Of a DNA stretch of 64,000 nt, positions 1 through 10,314 are shown piece after piece. Each line of letters starts with the position of its first letter. Within the stretch, counting starts at the first letter, position 1. The notes below the pieces were generated by a model, which was given only the letters and a program-made list of their open reading frames with translations, was not told where the DNA came from and ran no database searches. Origin of the DNA: Ascidia mentula (lineage: Eukaryota > Chordata > Ascidiacea > Phlebobranchia > Ascidiidae); NCBI GenBank assembly GCA_947561715.1, contig OX387204.1, positions 12,343,001 to 12,407,000 of the forward strand, in the 5' to 3' direction. A program made the translations under genes and the position numbers.

Positions 1-124
1 TTTTGATAAACGATAAATCTGCCTCAAAAACAAATGACTATGTAAAAGTTCTGATAGTGTAACTATCTTGTCTGTATTTGGTGTTTTTTCTTTAATCTTG
101 ACTCTGTTCTGCATTTTACAACAG

Positions 125-1688
125 GACAGGCTTCTTTAAGGCAAATCGTTGGCAAATGGGTAAAAAAGTGCAGTCCAATGAGTGAATATGTTTTGAGGAC
201 TAACTATATCTTAGTATAAATGTTTTAGTGTGGAGTGGTGAAGGTGGAGGAACACCTATTCTTGCTACGAAAGTTTTAATGATTCTTGGCGTTACATTTG
301 CGATATTGGGTGCAATTGTTGAAACTGTGTGCTTGCTGCGTCAAGCGTCTAAACTTCCAAGAATTTGTGCTGTCGTACTTGTGATACTTGGAGGTAATTA
401 ACAAGTAAAGCGTTAATTAAAAAACAGACATCACTTATCATTATTATTCTTCATCTAAATATTACGAAAATGGCGACTGGCCATATATCTAAAAAAGTTC
501 TTTTTTTTAACAAGTTTTATTTGTAGTTTTGTTGTATTTAAATGCCCTTGAAGTGTACGAAATACTATCTTTGTTGGTACAGATAAGGTCGGCATCGTTT
601 TAGACCAGTGGTTCCCAAAGTGGACGCCCCCTGGGGGCGTTTGCAATTGTACGGGGGGCGCTGGAGACCAAATGGGCGATTGGGGGGCGCTAGAAAATAA
701 AAAAAACATCGTAACTGATTTTTTTTCGATAGTTTATTCCCTAGGTTACTTTATAATACTCAATTAGGTGGTACGCGTCGAAATTGTTTTACATCCAAGT
801 GGTACGCAACCACAGAAACGTTGGGAATCACTGGCTCAGATGGGAAATTACTACTACACCGGGTCACAAAGTTTTTTCCAAACTTGATCCACGTCTGTGT
901 AAAACAGAAATCTGTGTGAATTTTAGGGATTAGGTGTAAACAGGGCCACCACCTGTTATTTTTGTTGATAAATTTAACTTGAAATACTACACGAAATCGT
1001 AGCGTTCATATTCGCATAGATTTCTATGTCACATAGGCTTATATGTGGATCAAGTTTGAAAAAAACTTTCTGACCCGGTGTAAAAGTATCTTCCGCTCAG
1101 ATGATTCAGTCCAATCTTTGTATAATTTATGTTACTTCAAAAAGGGCTTTTCTCGCATGCTGAACTAAAAGTTATTGATTCTGACGTCACAACGAATTTA
1201 ATGTATGTCACAATGTGTCATCAACCAACGCTAAATAATCGCTATTCGAAAATGAGGATTTTCGGTGGTATGGTTTACTTGTTTTAACTAGACTTTGGTA
1301 TTGAAATATTAGAAATCAGACGAAATTGGTGTCATTCCGCCAACCTTACCCATCGCATTAATTGCCGAGCAACAAATAAATTCGTTATGTTTTTTGTCTG
1401 TTCTGTTCGGCGTTGTTAAATGACCTAGGTGTTTTTGGGGGCGGTGCAGAAAAAAAGTTTGAGAAACACTGTTTTAGACGGTTATATACACGTCTAATGA
1501 AATGCTTTCAATGTGATAACTATTGCATTCTTTTTTCAGGCACTTTGGTGTTGATAGGTGGTTCGGTCTTCACCAACCTCACAAATGGATTCCATACCTT
1601 CGCGTATTCATTCTACCTTGCCTGGATATCAGGAATCTTTTATTTGATGGCGGGAACCTTTGTCTACCTAGCAGCCAGAAGCTCCTAA
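125..1688 (+). CDS. Claudin/PMP22-like four-helix membrane protein, 3' part of gene
   Basis: This is a partial gene whose first exon lies left of the window or was not found. Exons read as about 125-181, 229-393 and 1540-1688 (stop TAA). All junctions are phase 1 and GT-AG, and the 165-nt middle exon has exactly the length of that exon in two downstream paralogs. The middle exon encodes a hydrophobic helix (TM2) and the start of TM3. The last exon carries TM3/TM4 with the family pattern SFYLAWISG. The fragment KWVKKC in the first exon resembles the claudin W-x(n)-C loop motif. The left edge is uncertain because the frame stays open upstream of the acceptor at 123-124. The intron between 393 and 1540 is enlarged by a transposon. 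Invertebrate claudin-like proteins sit in junctional or plasma membranes; this role is inferred from family resemblance only. Confidence 0.7.
606..1471. mobile_element. Non-autonomous hAT-type DNA transposon in a claudin-like intron
   Basis: The left end reads CAGTGGTTCCCAAAGT and the right end, reverse-complemented, reads CAGTGTTTCTCAAACTT. These are imperfect terminal inverted repeats of the hAT kind. They are flanked on both sides by the identical 8-bp target duplication TTTTAGAC (598-605 and 1472-1479), the hAT-typical length. The 866-bp element has no transposase-sized ORF, so it would be mobilised in trans. It lies inside the last intron of the claudin-like gene and leaves both splice sites intact. 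A second element is nested inside it at 857-1080. Confidence 0.85.
857..1080. mobile_element. 224-bp MITE with TA target site, nested in the hAT element
   Basis: The two ends form an inverted repeat of about 36 bp with two mismatches: left 857-892 and right 1045-1080, both starting CACCGGGTCA. The element is flanked by TA on each side (855-856 and 1081-1082), which suggests a Tc1/mariner-like target preference. There is no coding capacity. Its position inside the hAT element shows that it inserted later. Confidence 0.8.
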
Positions 1689-1916
1689 AACTCAGTTTGC
1701 ACGATTCAAAATGTGAAAATATTGTACTTTAGTATGTGTGGTAAACTGGACATTACGTATATTTGGTTGTTGTTAAACTAAAAAGAAGTTTTACAAACAA
1801 ATAATTGGCAAATCGTTGGGAATATTTGAATCGTATGTAAACTTATGCAATAAGAGTAGCATTTAGGTATTTAGTTATTGCACCTTGAAAATATACAAAA
1901 CTGGGTATTTATTGTG

Positions 1917-1922
1917 AATAAA
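1917..1922 (+). terminator. Poly(A) signal of the first claudin-like gene
   Basis: AATAAA lies about 230 bp after the stop codon at 1686-1688 and is the first canonical signal downstream. Confidence 0.5.
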
Positions 1923-2810
1923 CTCTAATATCAATCATGCAAGTATTTGCGAGAAAGTAAACTATATGATGGAGTATCTTTAACATCAAATCTCTGAAGT
2001 AAGTGACAAAATTTTCGACCATATCAAACTCCTTGCTCAAATCGCTGCTGGTAATATCTGTGGTTAAAACAATGGAAACCATAACGGAAAAATCTCGCCC
2101 AGAATTATTTCAGTGCTGGAGTTGTTCCAGCTTGGCTACGACGTCATTTTATCTGAGTGGTTCAGGGTGGTCAAAGTTTGGAATACTGTTTCAGCGCTGA
2201 CATCCGCATACATAGAAATTAGGCTTGCTGAATTAACTGAAGAAGGTCAGATCAATCGAAGTCTCCCAAACAACATACGCTGCCCACCATCCCTGAAAAA
2301 TTTCAAACTGTATTTAAAAACCTAAAATTTTGTTTCAAAGGGTAATGAATTAGGAACACACTGATATGTTCTGGGGGCCGCAAGATATCACGTCAAGGGC
2401 CACATGCGACCCGAGGGTCATCGTTAGGGCCACCCTGGCATCCGTGTACGTGTCTTGTAATGAAAAGTTTTCAACACAGTCGTAGGAGAAACTTGTAACG
2501 ATGAAACCTCAGTTTTGATAGAAGGGTGGAAATGTTTAACTCACGCTACGTTGAACATCAAGACCGGGAAGGTTTACAGTGCTATTTTTGTGTTCTCATC
2601 TTTTGTTAAAAAACGACCATCACGGTTACTTTTGTTAAAGTCACGGTTACTGTCGACACACCCTTGGTTTTGTTCTCCCTTCCCAACGGTTTTCAGTAAA
2701 TGTGCCAAAGCCTAATTTCTTGGACGTTATGGAATCATGTTTGAAATATTTGTAACTACAGTTTTGAAGGCGTATTTGGTCACGCTTTGCAGATAACTCA
2801 ACGCATGGCA

Positions 2811-2832
2811 TATATATATATATATATATATA
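2811..2832. repeat. (TA)11 microsatellite
   Basis: An uninterrupted TA dinucleotide run. Confidence 0.95.
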
Positions 2833-4282
2833 ACACACATCACGTTGCCACGTGCAAGTGAGGGCATGTTACTTAGCTACCAAACGTTACAAATTATCTT
2901 GACCTCGGTTTAGTTTATACATGGCAATTTTCTGGCAACCAAAAAGGGTTTGAAACCCCTTCGTTATTTTCTGCGTCGTTATACTGATATAATCGGTCGA
3001 TATCCAAATAATATAATACAGTATATATATAACTGCTTGAGCAGATTCAAATCGTCGAGTTAACAAAAATGCAAAACTACTTGTAACGAACATTTCGTTA
3101 ATGAATCATGCGCACGCCATAGGCGGTAAAACAGTTTTTCGTGCGTGGTTCTAGTAGAGAGAAAGGGTTTCCTTACGTGAAAGTGAAACACTGCTGCACA
3201 TGACATATTATTATTCATGACTAGAAAAGTTCAACTTTTTATTATATGTTCAACACAAAAAATGATTCGTGGAATCGACATTTCTTTTTAAACATCCAAC
3301 ACTTCGTCATGGAGTCTGATTCACGTTTAAGATGATCTGCGTCTTTTCCTGTTACACCCCAACCTGAACTTTGCTTTGGTGTCAAGAGTTTTTGCCGTGG
3401 GCACAGCGTAAGTTCACTTGACTTGGGTTTTGTTGAAATTAAACACGTCAGTGAATTCAAAAGAGTTGGTTGACGCAACCAGTATCACGAGTTATGGAAC
3501 CGCGTCATTCGCCCATATAAAGGTTATAATGTTGCCCCCGGCGAATCGCGCCGTGGTGCTGGTGCCAGTAAAAAGTGCCCTTTCGCGTCCAAACCAATGC
3601 GCTGAGTGGCGGCGTTTTCTGTTGCCTATCATGAAAGTTGTTTTGTTGACAGTTAGTCGCGTTTGCGCATGCTTATTGAATAGGTTGGTGGTGTGTCTGT
3701 CAAAGGTTCACTCGACCAGACAGTTTCGATTTTGGTGGTTTCCTTTATTGCTATAGTTTGTCACAAACGAATGTGATCAGTAGTAAATGTTTGCAGTCGC
3801 TTGTCACCAAATAACTTTCCAGCAGTTAGTTTTATATTTTGTTGTTCTGAAGGTTTTAAGTTTGCCTCAGAAAATACGAATACTTGCCACGAAAAATATT
3901 GTGTATAGAATGCTGCAAACTTAACAGCCCGCGTATAATGTGACCACCATCGTCATTTCCGGGGAAACTCTGTTCATTTAATGTGACAAACTTTGACAAC
4001 GCGTCGCAATAAGTTTGGCTGTATTTAGCAGTTTCATTTAATTCAATAAGTTTCGTTTAATTAGCACAATATTACCTATAGATAGGCAAAGGAGAGGCGT
4101 TGCAGGTTCGCATCACATGTTTGTTAAACTTGGTTTTGTTGAAATTGCCGCAAGCGTGACTCGAGTAAACTTGAACATAACAACTGAAAAACGCAGTGAA
4201 AGAGAGGACTGTGAGAGAAATGAATTTTAGATCGGTTATGATTTGAATCGTTAACACGCCAGTAGTTGGAGTCCACTAACAA

Positions 4283-4300
4283 AACGTATTTTTTTTTAGG
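4283..4300 (+). promoter_or_regulatory. Splice acceptor just 5' of claudin-like copy A (cis or spliced-leader)
   Basis: A T-run ends in AG at 4298-4299, 43 nt before the ATG. The sequence after it is conserved in the paralog (acceptor ending at 9300). No upstream donor exon could be recognised, so it may take either a 5' UTR exon or a trans-spliced leader. Confidence 0.45.
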
Positions 4301-4342
4301 TATTGCTAACTTTGGTCATACGCAGTAAAACAAGAACACAGT

Positions 4343-5434
4343 ATGGGTTCGGGAACGGCATTGGGAATTATCGGAGGCATTTGTTGGTGTCTTGGGACTG
4401 GAGCTTACGTAGCGTCCATGGTAACAGTACAGTGGAAATCAGTGGATCTGATTTCTGTTCATTACAACCTATTTCAGCGATGTGTTGGATCCTTCTGCAC
4501 TGACATGAGTATGTATACTTAATTCACCTTGTATAGTCTACAGAAACTTTTTTAAAAGCGCATTTTAATATTCCATATATTTCAAAACCTATGTGGGAAA
4601 TATAAACTGCCTGGCAGTGAATATATACTTAGCTACACAAACACTTTTCTTCCGGTTTAATTAAACCTTTCATCTTTCAAGCAGCCCAGCTGGTGTGAGC
4701 GGGCTATATAATACAACAGTACCGTGTCCCGCAATAATGGCGTACTCAAACGCTTAATTTCACTTTCTGAAAGCTCCTGTGGTTTTAGGCTGGAATCCGG
4801 ATGATGTTGGGATAGCAATTTTTATCCCACGCATCCTTATGCTTGTCGGCGCTGCCATGGTTGTCGTGGGAACTCTAATCGGGATTGTGGGATTTCTCTG
4901 CAATGCAAAAAGATGTTCGTTGGCCTCTGAGGGGGCACTGATTATATGTGGAGGTACGTGGCCGGCCCTATAATTTATTGCTGTTTCGCTTTAGGGCTCG
5001 TGCTTATCACATTCAGTACGGTGAAACATTTGTGTTGTTCCCATCTTCAGGATATTGATATTGTGAAGAGTAGCGATGGAATTTGCAAAAAACATTAGGC
5101 GTAATCACTTGCCGAACTCGCCCTATGACCACAACAATTTCCACCTTGTTCTTTTGACCACATTTATGGAAACATGTATTTTCGTATTTCTTGTATTTCC
5201 ATAAACGTGTGCATAACACGTTACTGGATATAAATATGCTCGTGTCTTTTTTAATTCGATACGTCATGTTATATTACAGGAATTGTGATTTGCGTGGCTT
5301 GTGCTGTTTTCACTGGACTTACAAACCACAAACTTGAATCATTCGACTACTCCTTTTACCTTGGATGGGTTTCTGGTGGCCTTTACCTACTATCTGGCTG
5401 TTTTATTTGCTGTTCGGCGCAACATACTTCGTAA
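4343..5434 (+). CDS. Claudin/PMP22-like protein, tandem copy A (161 aa)
   Basis: There are three coding exons, 4343-4508, 4789-4953 and 5280-5434, joined in phase 1 at GT-AG sites, giving 486 nt and a 161-residue product. The first exon encodes TM1 (LGIIGGICWCLGTGAYVASM) and an extracellular loop with W, then NLFQRC and a second Cys, which fits the claudin W-GLW-C-C signature in altered form. Exon 2 gives TM2, and exon 3 gives TM3/TM4 ending in a short CCSAQ tail. At 161 residues it is clearly shorter than vertebrate claudins (about 210-230), mainly through short loops and a minimal cytoplasmic tail with no PDZ-binding motif visible. The ATG is the first after the acceptor at 4299. It is nearly identical in exons and in intron edges to the copy at 9339, so the pair is a recent duplication. 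Confidence 0.85.
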
Positions 5435-6897
5435 ACTGCCTGTTTTGCTTGCTTTAACATACAGTATGTGTAGACATGTGGTTGAAAAATGGTTGAACCA
5501 TTTCGATGGAGCCGCCGTATACATAATTTGTTATTTTGCAATAATTAAGAAAAGTTAACGTTTACATACACGTGACATCTCAAACGATGCTGCCTGTTGT
5601 TAACAAAACGTTTATTTTAATAAAACTCCTTTAATTAAATCATTAACACTCGTGGACAAGTTCTAGGTACGGCTTTTCAAACGTACGTAATTGTTTCTGT
5701 ATGCATTGTCGGAATTACTTGTTTGAATGCTTTTGTGACCTGCTGTGGCTGATAAAGTACAATGGCTCCATATATCTCTAACAACTGCTTCGTTGTGCTT
5801 GCTGGGCTAAATTTACAGATCTTGACCTTGCGCGAAGGAAGTGCAGCAAACAATTGATCATATACCCACCACTGGACATATGTCTGTTTCATAGATCTAG
5901 AATGGAATCGATTTTGTTTCCATGGCTTTTGCAAGCGGTCTTTAACTTAAATTTCCTCGTATCATTTTGTACTTCTGTCAACGTTGTTAGTTTATCAAAT
6001 AACGATGTGCCTTTTTTGTATGTTAACTCTATGATTATAAAGCGCAATAAAACTGCAACAAAATGCAGGCTAAGTTTGTGACTCTAAAAGGTTAATGACC
6101 AGTACCGGTGTAGATATCTGGACAGGTCCTTACAGAAAAAAAATACTGCCCATAAATTGAGAATGCGTCAAATACACACAGAGTTACAAATAAGGGTTAA
6201 TGTGCAACATCCGGCGGCCAATATTTTTTCGCATATTGCCTTTGCAAAGACTGGAGGCCTAATGCGGTACACAAAGTTATAACTTGGGTACAATTCAAAT
6301 TCGTTAGTTTTTTACGCTGTTTTAATTTGCTACATTTTGAAAAAAATACCAACTGCGTTAAACGCTTTCATTTGCCGATATATCTGAAAAAACCTTACCG
6401 AACGGTTGGCGAAATTCTGATCAAAATTAAATCATTGCTAAGCTTGTTGCAATAATAAGACCCGTGCAGACACAACAGAACGCGGTTCTTTTCAAGTAAA
6501 ATATATTACATTGGGAGTTGATTGTGGGTGAACATAATGACAAACATTTATGTAGATTATATGTTAACCAAAAAAATAGTCGAGAAACTTGTGGTGGAAA
6601 ATTAACATATGATGAAAAAGGGTACATATTTTTACATTCAAAATATCGTCAAGTTATTTGAAGAAATAATCGTGACCAACGTTGCGAACGTGCCTATAAT
6701 TCCTTGCAAAACGCGCCGATAATATTATTCGTGCTGGTCACATGGAGCGGGAATGTGAAGTATTGCTACCTTCCTATTTCTTCAAATGCAACGATTCTTT
6801 AAAGAATGAAACAAACGTAGTTACGAAACCAAAAGCGCTGAGTATTTTCAGAAAAACGAAAGAACGACTTAAATGATCATAAACAGAAGAAGGTGAA
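5435..6897. other. Intergenic stretch after claudin-like copy A
   Basis: The 3' UTR ends near AATAAA at 5619-5624. Beyond that I see no exon or repeat I can support. A second AATAAA-containing stretch near 6045 may mark an unrecognised transcript. Confidence 0.5.
5619..5624 (+). terminator. Poly(A) signal of claudin-like copy A
   Basis: AATAAA lies 185 bp after the stop at 5432-5434. The neighbouring sequence is alignable with the region downstream of the paralog. Confidence 0.5.
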
Positions 6898-6946
6898 ATG
6901 GGTACAAAAAAAGGTGTTGGTTTAAAAATTGCTACAGACATGCTTA

Positions 6947-7349
6947 ATGAAGACAGCAGACTGATTTATTTTTCGACGCGCGCATTAACCCCTCTCTTAC
7001 TTTATCATTACTCACGGGACAACAAAAAGCAGCCATACTTACTGGAGATACTATTACAGAGATCGGCTGCACGTACCGAAATGTACGCCTACTACGCTCC
7101 TTACAATATAATAATGTATTTGCCACACGTCCTTTGTTTACCGAATTAGCCTGGCCAGCTAACTCGAAGCAAACCGTTTGGCAGCTGTACTCTAACGGAG
7201 AATTACATTCAAAGGTACAGTTTGTAGAGCACTACCAACCTAAAGGATTTTCCACTTTAACATACAAGGAAAAACCTACCGGTTTATTAATTACACAATG
7301 TCCCATGTTGATACGGATATCAACCAATTATCCCCGCAATTGCTTCCTA
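6947..7349 (+). pseudogene. Open frame of a retroelement-like region (upstream of the membrane ORF)
   Basis: The frame is open for about 134 codons from after a stop near 6946 to the stop at 7347-7349, with no convincing start of its own. It overlaps the next ORF (7298-7906) by about 50 bp in another frame. Together they look like one reading frame broken by a frameshift, or a -1/+1 overlap. No domain was recognised. The continuation into a transmembrane ORF and an LTR-like region suggests an envelope-like gene remnant of an LTR retroelement; this is inference. Confidence 0.3.
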
Positions 7350-7906
7350 TAAACATATCAATAAAGCAGGACAACTTCATAGAAGCGTCCAACATTATAG
7401 GAACGCCTAATTACCCGCTTAGGGATCTCGACTCCATTCTCGCGTCACTGGCACAGACCAAACTGCAGAATGAACGCTTAGACTCGTTTTTTGGAGCACA
7501 ACAGGACTCCTCCAAAACGTCGGATGTGGCAACCTCGCGCATCTCAAGCAGCATCCATTCAGTACTTAAACAAACGTTATTAATGACACTCTCCTCTATA
7601 ACAGACCCATTTTGGAGCAGTATTTTGGCTATTTTAGTCATTTTATCCTTAATTTGGGGTGTCATATTAACAGGCTTTGCAATTAAGCATGTCTGGCTAC
7701 GCCTATACCCACGTGTAAGACCAACTATTGCTCATTATATAGCACGGGCTCGGACAAACTTAAATCCCTTTAATAGGAATGCACCAGGTAACGAACCTGA
7801 AGCAGCAGTACAAAACGAGGCTGAAAATAATCTCTTGCATGAATTGTACCCTGATTTACAAAATGTAAATGCCCAGCAAGAACCAGCCGCACCTCCTACT
7901 GCATAG
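7298..7906 (+). CDS. 202-aa single-pass membrane protein ORF, envelope-like
   Basis: An intact ATG-to-TAG frame encodes a polar N-terminal part and a hydrophobic segment at about residues 107-130 (FWSSILAILVILSLIWGVIL). A basic stretch with Arg-rich HYIARAR follows, then a Pro/Asn/Glu-rich tail ending APPTA. The arrangement (ectodomain, one helix, cytoplasmic tail at the 3' end, then LTR-like sequence) is what the C-terminal half of a retroelement envelope looks like, but no family motif was recognised. It is intronless, unlike the claudin-like genes around it. It could also be a host single-exon membrane protein. Confidence 0.4.
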   Translation: MSHVDTDINQLSPQLLPINISIKQDNFIEASNIIGTPNYPLRDLDSILASLAQTKLQNERLDSFFGAQQDSSKTSDVATSRISSSIHSVLKQTLLMTLSSITDPFWSSILAILVILSLIWGVILTGFAIKHVWLRLYPRVRPTIAHYIARARTNLNPFNRNAPGNEPEAAVQNEAENNLLHELYPDLQNVNAQQEPAAPPTA

Positions 7907-8614
7907 GCGCATGGCCCTATCCATAAATCTTTTTTTTTAAGGGTGAAGTTTCCCGCATTGTTATCATCCCCATGACATAGTAATGACCCTTTGTGTATTC
8001 GCATGTCATTGCACATTTGTCGTAACTTTTCCTTGTGCACCATTATAACCGAGATTTCTCTATTAATAACATACCAAATTTGCGTATTATATCATTTTTT
8101 TTCCGTACCCATTGCATTTTACTCGTTCAATCGCATTAACTATTTTTTAATCGCCCACAGCTGATGTTATATTCATCAGCTGCAAATCTAGGGGGAAGTA
8201 TTTGTAACATACGTCACAGAAAACAGTGCTTGTATTGCGTAATGTTTTGCGTGTGTAACATACGTCACAGAGGCCAGCGCTTTGCACATGCACTGCATAA
8301 TCCCATACTGCGGTCCATATGATAAATTCATCGAATGTTCTCGAGTGAAGTGAGTCATTCAACATCCTGTTTACCACATAAAATGTTCTCCTATGCTTAT
8401 GTCACATCACACCTATGTTCTTGTAATATATTACTTCAAGCGCCTCATGATATCACGTGACATTATTGACCAATCAGCTCTCATAATGGAGAGCGTTAAA
8501 AAGCCCAGGTTAGACCGGTAAATTCATTCTAATTCATTCTATTTGATTCTACTTGATTCTTTTTGCTGCCATTCTATTTGCTGGCATCCTATCAACGTTG
8601 TATTGAAAGTTGCA
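7907..8614 (+). repeat. Possible 3' LTR-like non-coding region
   Basis: After the membrane ORF comes a short purine stretch within a T/A-rich run (about 7929-7950). Next are two exact copies of an 18-bp block TGTAACATACGTCACAGA (8203-8220 and 8254-8271, 51-bp period). A TTAAAAAG box near 8494 and a run of short ATTC-type repeats (about 8524-8575) follow. This order resembles U3 enhancers, promoter and R/U5. No second LTR copy is visible in the window, so the boundaries are not defined. Confidence 0.3.
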
Positions 8615-8782
8615 ATGTACCGTCGTAATGAAGAACATAACAGAAATGAATACAATTATTCGGGAAGAGATCTTGGTTCTGGGTGCTTTAGAGAACGGGG
8701 CAGAAGCAGGTTTAACCATCAAAGAGACTCAATAACCGCTCAGGCCATCGAGACACTGTTAAATATCTCTGAGACCCTTTGA
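8615..8782 (+). CDS. Hypothetical 55-aa Arg/Asn-rich ORF
   Basis: It is a short polar frame starting ATG after the LTR-like block, rich in Arg, Asn and Glu, with no recognised domain. It could be the start of a gag-like frame of an adjacent element or chance. It is listed only because it follows the repeat directly. Confidence 0.15.
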   Translation: MYRRNEEHNRNEYNYSGRDLGSGCFRERGRSRFNHQRDSITAQAIETLLNISETL

Positions 8783-9338
8783 GTTATTTACAATACCAGT
8801 GATAGTTATGCGATTTTAGCGTCAAGCCAAAGAATAGAAAAAGGAAAACTACATGTATATTTATGGCTGTTAGTGTCTGTTCCGTGTCACGAAAGCGCCC
8901 GGATCGTTGACAGCTAATCGATATGGCGCAAACTGCAGTTGGTATGACAAGTTGCACAGAAGAGAAATTTCAACATTGTAGTTTCTCAGTTTGCTGCCGC
9001 CATTAGTGAATCTGGCTATCACGAGTCGCAAATTTTCTTTCCGGTTAGTGTTGAATGTTGCTGTTCTGTTGCAAGCTTCAGAGTGACGTGAGTGTGACGT
9101 CATCCTTTGAACTTTTCATTTTGGTCAGGTCTTTGTTGTAGAAGTCAGTGTCACGTATATTCAGATACAGCAGTTGACACAAACAGTTATTGGAGAGAGG
9201 CCGTAAGGGTAATGTATATTGGGTGTTATTACGCTGGAATAGCACGTGGTGCAACACACCAAAGTTGGGATTGAGTGATAAGAAATACCGTTTTTTACAG
9301 AATTGCTATCTTTGGTCATACGTAGTAAAAAAAACACT
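8783..9338. other. Upstream region of claudin-like copy B
   Basis: No gene is seen. It holds a TGACGTCA CRE-like palindrome near 9096. A T-rich splice acceptor ends at 9300, followed by a 5' leader nearly identical to that of copy A. Confidence 0.5.
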
Positions 9339-10314
9339 ATGGGTACGGGAACGTCATTAGGAATTATCGGAGCCATTTGTTGGTGTCTTGGGACTGGAGC
9401 TTACGTAGCGTCCATGGTAACAGTACAGTGGAAAACAGTGGATCTGCTTTCTGTTCATTATAACCTATTTCAGCGATGTATTGGATCCTTCTGCAGTGAC
9501 ATAAGTATGTATACTTAATTCACCTTGTATAGGCTACATACATTTTTTTACAGCGCTTTTTCATGTATAGGTTTACAACCTGTGTTGGAAATAAAAACTG
9601 CCTGGCAGTGAATACATACTTAGCTACAACTTATTCTTCCGTTTTAATAAAACCTTTATAATACAACTGCACCATATTCGAATTATTGGCTCAATTTCAT
9701 TTTCTGAAAGCGCGTGTGCATTTAGGCTGGAATCCGGATGATGTTGGGATAGAAATTTTTATCCCACGCATTCTTATGCTTGTCGGCGCTGCCATGGTTG
9801 TCGTGGGAACTCTAATCGGGATTGTGGGATATCTCTGCAATGCAAAAAGTTGTACGGTTGTCTCTGAGGGTGTACTGATTATATGTGGAGGTACGTGGAC
9901 AGTCACGTGATTTAGTTTTGTTTCCGGGAGCGTGCTTAACTCAGTACGCTGAAACATTTTTGTTGCCACTATCTTTGAGGTATTATGTTGTGGTGAGGTG
10001 GGGTGTTATAATTTTCCTTGCGAAAGAATTACGCTGTGGATATATCATAAAGTTATTAAGGTATGTATAAAAACAAATGCACAAAATCCCAATCAGGAAA
10101 AAATTCTGATGCATAGCACATCTGATAAATGAGTTCAATATGCGACATTGTTTTTGCAGGTGTTGTGATTTGTGCGGCTTGTGCTGTTTTCACGGGACTT
10201 ACAGTCAACGACTTTGGATCATTCGACTACTCCTTTTACCTTGGATGGGCTTCTGGTGGCCTTTACCTACTATCTGGCTGTTTTATTTGCTGTTCGGCGC
10301 AAAATACTTCGTAA
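9339..10314 (+). CDS. Claudin/PMP22-like protein, tandem copy B (161 aa)
   Basis: Exons are 9339-9504, 9726-9890 and 10160-10314, identical in length and phase (all phase 1) to copy A and giving 161 residues. TM1, the W...NLFQRC...C first-loop pattern, TM2 and the TM3/TM4 exon ending CCSAQNTS are all present. The intron-1 start and parts of the 3' flank also align with copy A, so the duplication included non-coding sequence. The product is expected to be a four-pass plasma-membrane protein of the claudin/PMP22/EMP superfamily. The few amino-acid changes are mostly conservative, so both copies appear functional. Confidence 0.85.

Larger units (their letters stand above)
1689..4342. other. Intergenic stretch between claudin-like genes 1 and 2
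   Basis: I see no gene here. It holds a poly(A) signal AATAAA at 1917-1922 for the first claudin-like gene and a degenerate hAT-like end around 2362-2437. There is a pure (TA)11 run at 2811-2832. A strong splice acceptor at 4291-4299 precedes the start codon of the next gene. The open frame of about 110 codons at 3418-3756 has no recognisable features. Confidence 0.6.

Noticed and set aside
3418-3756. 112-codon ORF between claudin-like genes
   Set aside because: No domain, signal peptide with processing context, splice sites or paralog copy supports it.
7735-8043. 102-codon minus frame over the membrane ORF end and LTR-like region
   Set aside because: It is antisense to the better supported plus-strand frame and has no recognisable features.
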